This document shows, piece by piece, positions 60,206 through 64,000 of a DNA stretch of 64,000 nt (position 1 is the first letter of the stretch; each line of letters starts with the position of its first letter). This stretch comes from Raineya sp964654605 (lineage in GTDB: Bacteria > Bacteroidota > Bacteroidia > Cytophagales > Thermonemataceae): contig CAZZLW010000042.1 in assembly GCA_964654605.1 (NCBI GenBank), positions 62,001 to 126,000 on the forward strand. The letters are read 5' to 3'. The notes beneath the pieces are model-generated. The model searched no databases. It saw only the letters and a list, made by a program, of their open reading frames with translations, and was not told the DNA's origin. Made by a program: the position numbers and the translations under genes.

Positions 60206-60478
60206 TCGTCCCTTAAAAAGTCCGTTTAGAAAAAATTAAAGAACAACAATAGAAATTTCCTTCCGAAAAAGTGAATTTTAAGATGTTTTTTTCGGGCTTA
60301 GAGCGATGATGTCGCTCTAAGCGACATCATCGCTTGCTACCTCTGTATGCGTATATCACAAGTTTTTTGTCATTTTGCTTAATTTTCTTGCAAATTTTTT
60401 TACGTTTTTTACAATTAGTATTCTGATTATCAAAATATTAGATACTTTTCAAGGGAGGACTATTGTAGTCGTCCCTTA
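60198..60478. repeat. 18 bp direct repeat bracketing a 245 bp segment
   Basis: TATTGTAGTCGTCCCTTA occurs at 60198-60215 (covering the end of the response-regulator gene and its stop codon) and again, identical, at 60461-60478. In the second copy it is part of a hairpin with AAGGGAGGACTA (60451-60477). The bracketed segment has no gene. Confidence 0.8.
60302..60334. repeat. Perfect 15 bp inverted repeat
   Basis: AGCGATGATGTCGCT and AGCGACATCATCGCT are exact reverse complements separated by CTA. The right arm recurs once more at 53951-53965. No T-run follows, so termination is doubtful. Confidence 0.85.
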
Positions 60479-60535
60479 CGGGCAAGCAATGATTTTTTTT
60501 GGACAGCACCATTAGGTTTAATTTTAAGATAAAAG

Positions 60536-60678
60536 GTAGTTATTTGCGTTCAAAAAGTTAAGTATCTGATGTTCAAACTTTAAGGGCTTTTTCTCTCATT
60601 TTTTCTTTCCGACATCTATTTTCTAAAATCCTATTTCCTGCCTCTTGTTTCCTGTTTCCTTACTGCAAACTATAAAAG
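60536..60678 (+). mobile_element. MITE-like element, copy D (right end lost)
   Basis: Begins GTAGTTATTTGCGTTCAAAA and closely follows copy A (AAGGGCTTT..CTCTCATTTTTTCTTTC..GACATCTATTTTCT). It then shares with copy C a CCTGCCTCTTGTTTCCTGTT block, and ends near GCAAACTAT without the right terminal repeat. ATAAAAG occurs at both edges (60529-60535 and 60672-60678), perhaps a target duplication. Confidence 0.65.
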
Positions 60679-60703
60679 TATTTCAATAGCCCAAAATAAA
60701 AAC

Positions 60704-60747
60704 AAAAAGCGATGAGGATATTTCTTTGCTACCCTTATCGCTTTTTT
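60704..60747 (-). terminator. Terminator of the atp genes
   Basis: AAAAAGCGATGAGG pairs with CCTTATCGCTTTTT (one mismatch), with T-run on the minus strand. It lies 20 bases after the atpC stop and can act in both directions. Confidence 0.7.
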
Positions 60748-60765
60748 ATATGATTGGCTTTTTTC

Positions 60766-61011
60766 TTATTTTTTCAAACCTTCTACCAGCACCAAAATTT
60801 TATTTTTCAATACTTCGGCTACTCCGCCCAAAACTTCAAGGCTTTGCTCGCCTTGGGCAGTTCTATATCTAATTTTTCCGCTTTCAAGTGTAGAAATGAG
60901 CGGGGCGTGGTCTTTCAAGACTTGAAAAGAACCTTTCTTGCCGGGCAAAGTAACTGCCGTAACTTCACCTGCAAAAAGTTTTTTATCGGGAGTAATGATT
61001 TCTAAATACAT
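60766..61011 (-). CDS. atpC: ATP synthase epsilon subunit (short form)
   Basis: Epsilon subunit of F1 ATP synthase, 81 residues: only the N-terminal beta-sandwich (YLEIITPDKKLFAGEVTAVT, FQVLKDHAPLISTLESG) is present and the C-terminal helical hairpin is missing. This short form is normal in Bacteroidetes. It follows atpD, separated by a hairpin and a heptad repeat that runs up to its start codon. Confidence 0.93.
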   Translation of the reverse strand: MYLEIITPDKKLFAGEVTAVTLPGKKGSFQVLKDHAPLISTLESGKIRYRTAQGEQSLEVLGGVAEVLKNKILVLVEGLKK

Positions 61012-61060
61012 ATTTGAGTATAGAGTAAAGAGTATTGAGTATTGAGTATTGAGTATTGAG
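61012..61060 (-). repeat. Seven 7-base repeats abutting the atpC start codon
   Basis: Plus-strand sequence from 61012 divides exactly into seven heptads: ATTTGAG, TATAGAG, TAAAGAG and four times TATTGAG. In the message this reads as repeated CUCAAUA just before AUG. Same unit count and position as in the purD leader. Confidence 0.9.
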
Positions 61061-61065
61061 ATTTT

Positions 61066-61094
61066 GGTTCGTAAAGTTTTTTGCTTTACGAACC
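61066..61094 (-). promoter_or_regulatory. Intercistronic hairpin between atpD and atpC
   Basis: GGTTCGTAAAG and CTTTACGAACC pair perfectly (11 bp) around TTTTTTG. With no T-run after it on the minus strand it may stabilise or process the atpD message rather than end it. Confidence 0.7.
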
Positions 61095-61107
61095 GAGTAT
61101 GTATTTT

Positions 61108-62619
61108 TTAGGCTTTTTTCGCTTCTGCAAGGAGTTTTTCTCCTTTTGCAATAGCCTGCTCAATCGTACCAACAAGGTTGAAAGCGGCTTCGGGCAGGTG
61201 GTCAAGTTCTCCGTCCATAATCATATTAAAGCCCTTGATAGTATCCTTGATATTTACAAACTCACCTTGCAAACCTGTAAATTGTTGTGCTACAAAGAAT
61301 GGTTGTGAAAGGAAACGTTGCACGCGTCTTGCACGATTTACGGTGAGTTTATCTTCTTCCGATAGCTCGTCCATACCCAAAATAGCAATAATATCTTGCA
61401 ATTCTTTGTAACGTTGAAGCGTTCTTTTCACTCTTTGGGCTGTATTGTAATGTTCTGCTCCAAGCACTTGTGGCGTAAGAATACGTGAGGTAGAATCCAA
61501 AGGATCTACGGCAGGATAAATACCCAACTCGGCGATTTTACGAGAAAGTACGGTAGTTGCGTCCAAGTGAGCAAAAGTAGTAGCAGGAGCAGGGTCGGTA
61601 AGGTCATCGGCAGGTACATAAACAGCCTGTACCGAGGTAATAGAACCACGTTTGGTAGAAGTGATACGCTCTTGCATAAAGCCCATTTCGGTAGCCAAAG
61701 TAGGCTGATACCCTACCGCCGAAGGCATACGTCCCAAGAGAGCCGACACCTCTGAACCCGCTTGTGTGAAACGGAAAATATTATCAATGAAGAACAGAAT
61801 ATCATTTCCTTTGCCTTGTCCATCGCCATCGCGGAAATACTCTGCAATCGCAAGACCTGAAAGGGCTACTCTGGCTCTTGCACCCGGAGGCTCGTTCATT
61901 TGTCCGAAAACAAGTGTAGCTTGGGATTTTTTGAGTTCTTCTAAATCTACTTTGCTCAAATCCCAACCGCCTTGCTCCATAGAGTGCTTAAACTCTTTGC
62001 CATAGCGAATAATATCGGATTCAATAAATTCGCGTAGCAAGTCATTTCCTTCACGCGTACGCTCTCCCACACCTGCGAATACAGAAAGCCCCGAATAGGC
62101 TTTAGCAATATTATTGATAAGTTCTTGGATAAGTACGGTTTTACCTACCCCTGCACCACCAAAAAGCCCGATTTTACCCCCTTTTACATAAGGAGCAAGC
62201 AAATCAATCACCTTGATACCTGTGTAAAGCACTTCGGCAGAAGTAGCCAAATCTTCAAAGCGAGGAGGTTTGCTATGAATAGAACGCCCTTTACCACTGC
62301 TCACTTGGGGCAAGCCGTCAATGGCTTCACCTACTACGTTAAACAATCTTCCCTTGATAGCATCGCCAATGGGCATAGAGATAGGGTGTCCTAAATCTAC
62401 TACGTCCATACCTCTCTGCAAGCCATCGGTACTATCCATAGCGATAGTACGCACTCGGTCTTCGCCAAGGTGCTGTTGGCACTCTAGTACAACCTTCTGA
62501 CCATTGGGCTTGGTTACTTCCAAAGCGTTCAAAATTTCGGGTAAAGTAGAACCCTCCGTTGAAAAGCTAACATCAACAACAGGTCCGATAATTTGGGTAA
62601 TTTTGCCTATATTTGCCAT
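61108..62619 (-). CDS. atpD: ATP synthase beta subunit
   Basis: Catalytic beta subunit (503 residues) of F1. Walker A GLFGGAGVGKTVLIQELINN near residue 155, Walker B ILFFIDNIFRFTQ near residue 265, and ALLGRMPSAVGYQPTLATEM are all present. It has its own promoter. In Bacteroidetes atpD and atpC are commonly a pair away from the rest of the operon, as here. Confidence 0.97.
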   Translation of the reverse strand: MANIGKITQIIGPVVDVSFSTEGSTLPEILNALEVTKPNGQKVVLECQQHLGEDRVRTIAMDSTDGLQRGMDVVDLGHPISMPIGDAIKGRLFNVVGEAIDGLPQVSSGKGRSIHSKPPRFEDLATSAEVLYTGIKVIDLLAPYVKGGKIGLFGGAGVGKTVLIQELINNIAKAYSGLSVFAGVGERTREGNDLLREFIESDIIRYGKEFKHSMEQGGWDLSKVDLEELKKSQATLVFGQMNEPPGARARVALSGLAIAEYFRDGDGQGKGNDILFFIDNIFRFTQAGSEVSALLGRMPSAVGYQPTLATEMGFMQERITSTKRGSITSVQAVYVPADDLTDPAPATTFAHLDATTVLSRKIAELGIYPAVDPLDSTSRILTPQVLGAEHYNTAQRVKRTLQRYKELQDIIAILGMDELSEEDKLTVNRARRVQRFLSQPFFVAQQFTGLQGEFVNIKDTIKGFNMIMDGELDHLPEAAFNLVGTIEQAIAKGEKLLAEAKKA

Positions 62620-62658
62620 TGTGTATGCAGAAATGAATTAAAAACGTTGAATTGCCCG

Positions 62659-62690
62659 CAAATTTATACGGATTTTCTTATGATTGCAAA
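62659..62690 (-). promoter_or_regulatory. Promoter of atpD-atpC
   Basis: On the minus strand, TTTG (62690-62687), exactly 20 bases, TAAATTTG (62666-62659): full consensus, 40 bases before the start codon. Confidence 0.75.
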
Positions 62691-62820
62691 AAACTTTTGA
62701 AAAAATCTTTGAAAGTCTAAATTTTGATGTTCAAGGTTTTACTTCTTGGTCTGATTGGCTACAAACCCAATAAGCCTATGAAAATCATTTATATCGGAGT
62801 ATGATTCTTTGAAAATCAAT

Positions 62821-63960
62821 ATGTACAAAGCCGCTTTTGTAGCCGTTCTTAAACCCGCTGATGATATTCGGCTTTTTCAGAAAATTGCTCAAACTTTTTG
62901 GGAGAGTGGTTTTGAAATTTTCAACTTTGGCTCTCAAAGCAATTTAGAAGTAAAAAACAAAAATTCTAACATTCATTTTTACCCCATTTTCAAATTTTTT
63001 CGCAGTAGTTTTCAGCGTTTGTGGGCGGGCTTGCTGATTTTGAAATACTTGTGGAAAGTAAAGCCACAAATATTGGTTTGTGGGGCAGTAGAGCTACTCC
63101 CCTTTTGTGTTTTGTACAAATTTTTTCAAAAATTATCAGGCAAAAAGTTACATCTAATTTACGATGTGCAAGAAAATTATTTTCTGAACGTCTTGCATAC
63201 CGAAACTTACAAATCTTGGTGGGTGTTCAGAAAAGTATTAGCGTATAGTATTCGGCTGGTTGAATGGCTTTGTGCCAGCCAAGTGGATACATTTTTTTTG
63301 GCAGAAAAATGCTATCAGTTGGAATTAAGTTTTGTAAAAAAACGCTGTTTAGTTTTAGAAAATAAAGTTTTGAAAATCAATTTTCAAGAAAAAAACGTGA
63401 GTAACCCTATTTTTTTGCTTTCAGGTACTATCGCCCCTGAATATGGTCTTTGGAAAGCTATTGATTTTGCAGAGAAAGTTCATTGTTCATTCCCCCAAAT
63501 CACTCTAAAAATAGCAGGCAGATGTAGTCGTAAAGAGGTTTTTAGCGAGCTTGTTGCTTTGCAAGAAAAAAAGCCGTTTTTGCAGTTAGAAATTTCTGAA
63601 AAAGCATTAAATTATGAAATTTTACAGAAAAATTTTGCAGAAAGTACATTTTGGCTGATGCCCTACCAAGTAAATCCTGCCTACCAAAATCGTATCCCTA
63701 CGAAATTTTATGAAGCTATGGCTTGGCAAAAATGGATATTCGTGCAGAAAAATCCTGTTTGGGAAAATTTTTTCAAAGAATATGCCTACCCTTATGTGAT
63801 TTGGATAGATTTTCAGAAACCCAAAACTTGGCAAGAAGCACTGGATATTTCAAAAATTCTGCAAAAACCCTCTTACCAAAATCCGCAGATTTTTTGGGAT
63901 AGCGAAAAAGAAAAGTTGCAAAAGTTTATTTCAACTTGGATTTCTTCAAATAGCGAATGA
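62821..63960 (+). CDS. Glycosyltransferase (group 1-like)
   Basis: A 379 residue soluble glycosyltransferase of the GT-B fold. The C-terminal half has LLSGTIAPEYGLWKAIDFAE, then IPTKFYEAMAWQKWIFVQ near residue 285, where the acidic/Glu residue of the retaining GT4-type motif is expected. The N-terminal half (KPQILVCGAVELLPFCVLY) is Rossmann-like. Sugar and acceptor are unknown. ATG 62821 is preferred over a TTG at 62809. A terminator follows directly. Confidence 0.75.
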   Translation: MYKAAFVAVLKPADDIRLFQKIAQTFWESGFEIFNFGSQSNLEVKNKNSNIHFYPIFKFFRSSFQRLWAGLLILKYLWKVKPQILVCGAVELLPFCVLYKFFQKLSGKKLHLIYDVQENYFLNVLHTETYKSWWVFRKVLAYSIRLVEWLCASQVDTFFLAEKCYQLELSFVKKRCLVLENKVLKINFQEKNVSNPIFLLSGTIAPEYGLWKAIDFAEKVHCSFPQITLKIAGRCSRKEVFSELVALQEKKPFLQLEISEKALNYEILQKNFAESTFWLMPYQVNPAYQNRIPTKFYEAMAWQKWIFVQKNPVWENFFKEYAYPYVIWIDFQKPKTWQEALDISKILQKPSYQNPQIFWDSEKEKLQKFISTWISSNSE

Positions 63961-63986
63961 GCTAACGAGGCATCGTTAGTTTTTTC
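63961..63986 (+). terminator. Rho-independent terminator
   Basis: CTAACGA and TCGTTAG pair around GGCA and are followed by six T, directly after the glycosyltransferase stop. Confidence 0.8.
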
Positions 63987-64000
63987 ATCAGAGGCTTTCG

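Larger units (their letters stand above)
60206..60765. other. 560 bp gap without a recognised gene, repeat-rich
   Basis: Holds one copy of the 18 bp direct repeat, the 15 bp perfect palindrome at 60302, a hairpin at 60451, MITE-like copy D at 60536 and the atpC terminator. No open frame of interest in either strand. The repeats look like a site where short elements collect. Confidence 0.7.

Overview
The window looks like part of the chromosome of a Bacteroidota (Bacteroidetes) bacterium, most likely of the order Cytophagales. Supporting signs are the AT-rich sequence, several secreted proteins with type IX secretion (T9SS) C-terminal sorting domains, a PorQ homologue, an Rpb6-like RNA polymerase omega subunit, a short (81 residue) AtpC, genes without Shine-Dalgarno sites, and promoters of the Bacteroidetes type (TTTG, about 20 bases, TAnnTTTG). 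There is no rRNA, CRISPR array or complete transposase gene. One tRNA (Gln) is present.

Layout. 1-5.4 kb: 3' part of an MBOAT O-acyltransferase, two tandem small paralogues, DUF1015 protein and rsmG, then a duplicated nucleotidyltransferase/small-helical-protein module and tRNA-Gln. 5.6-20.8 kb: mostly housekeeping genes (pyrG, pyrB, purD, cysD, a THUMP-like methyltransferase, a CaiB-type CoA transferase) mixed with secreted proteins and an Rpn nuclease. 20.9-22.9 kb: a type II restriction-modification pair behind porQ. 23-31 kb: hemH, ssb, a lipoprotein/ABC exporter operon, a VWA protein and a GT9 glycosyltransferase. 31-40 kb: rpoZ, bamD, three T9SS cargo-type proteins, DUF2061 and a peroxiredoxin. 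40-48 kb: alaS, ctaB, dnaA, a ComA-like phosphosulfolactate synthase and a DUF58 protein. 48-57 kb: envelope and secreted proteins, including a T9SS protein whose signal peptide is out of frame across a (GA)9 tract. 57-64 kb: a TPR histidine kinase and its LytTR regulator, a repeat-rich gap, atpC-atpD and a glycosyltransferase.

The main unusual signals are: (1) a phase-variable dinucleotide tract in a T9SS cargo gene; (2) a small non-autonomous inverted-repeat element (MITE-like) in four copies, three of them within 5-26 bp of a start codon and two with 7-8 bp flanking duplications; (3) seven-heptad tandem repeats ending exactly at the start codons of purD and atpC; (4) near-absence of the tetranucleotides GATC and CATG across the window, next to an adenine-specific restriction-modification system; and (5) a tandem duplicate of a nucleotidyltransferase module in which one copy has lost its catalytic core in frame. 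Positions, counts and motifs were read by eye; family names come from recognising sequences, not from a search.
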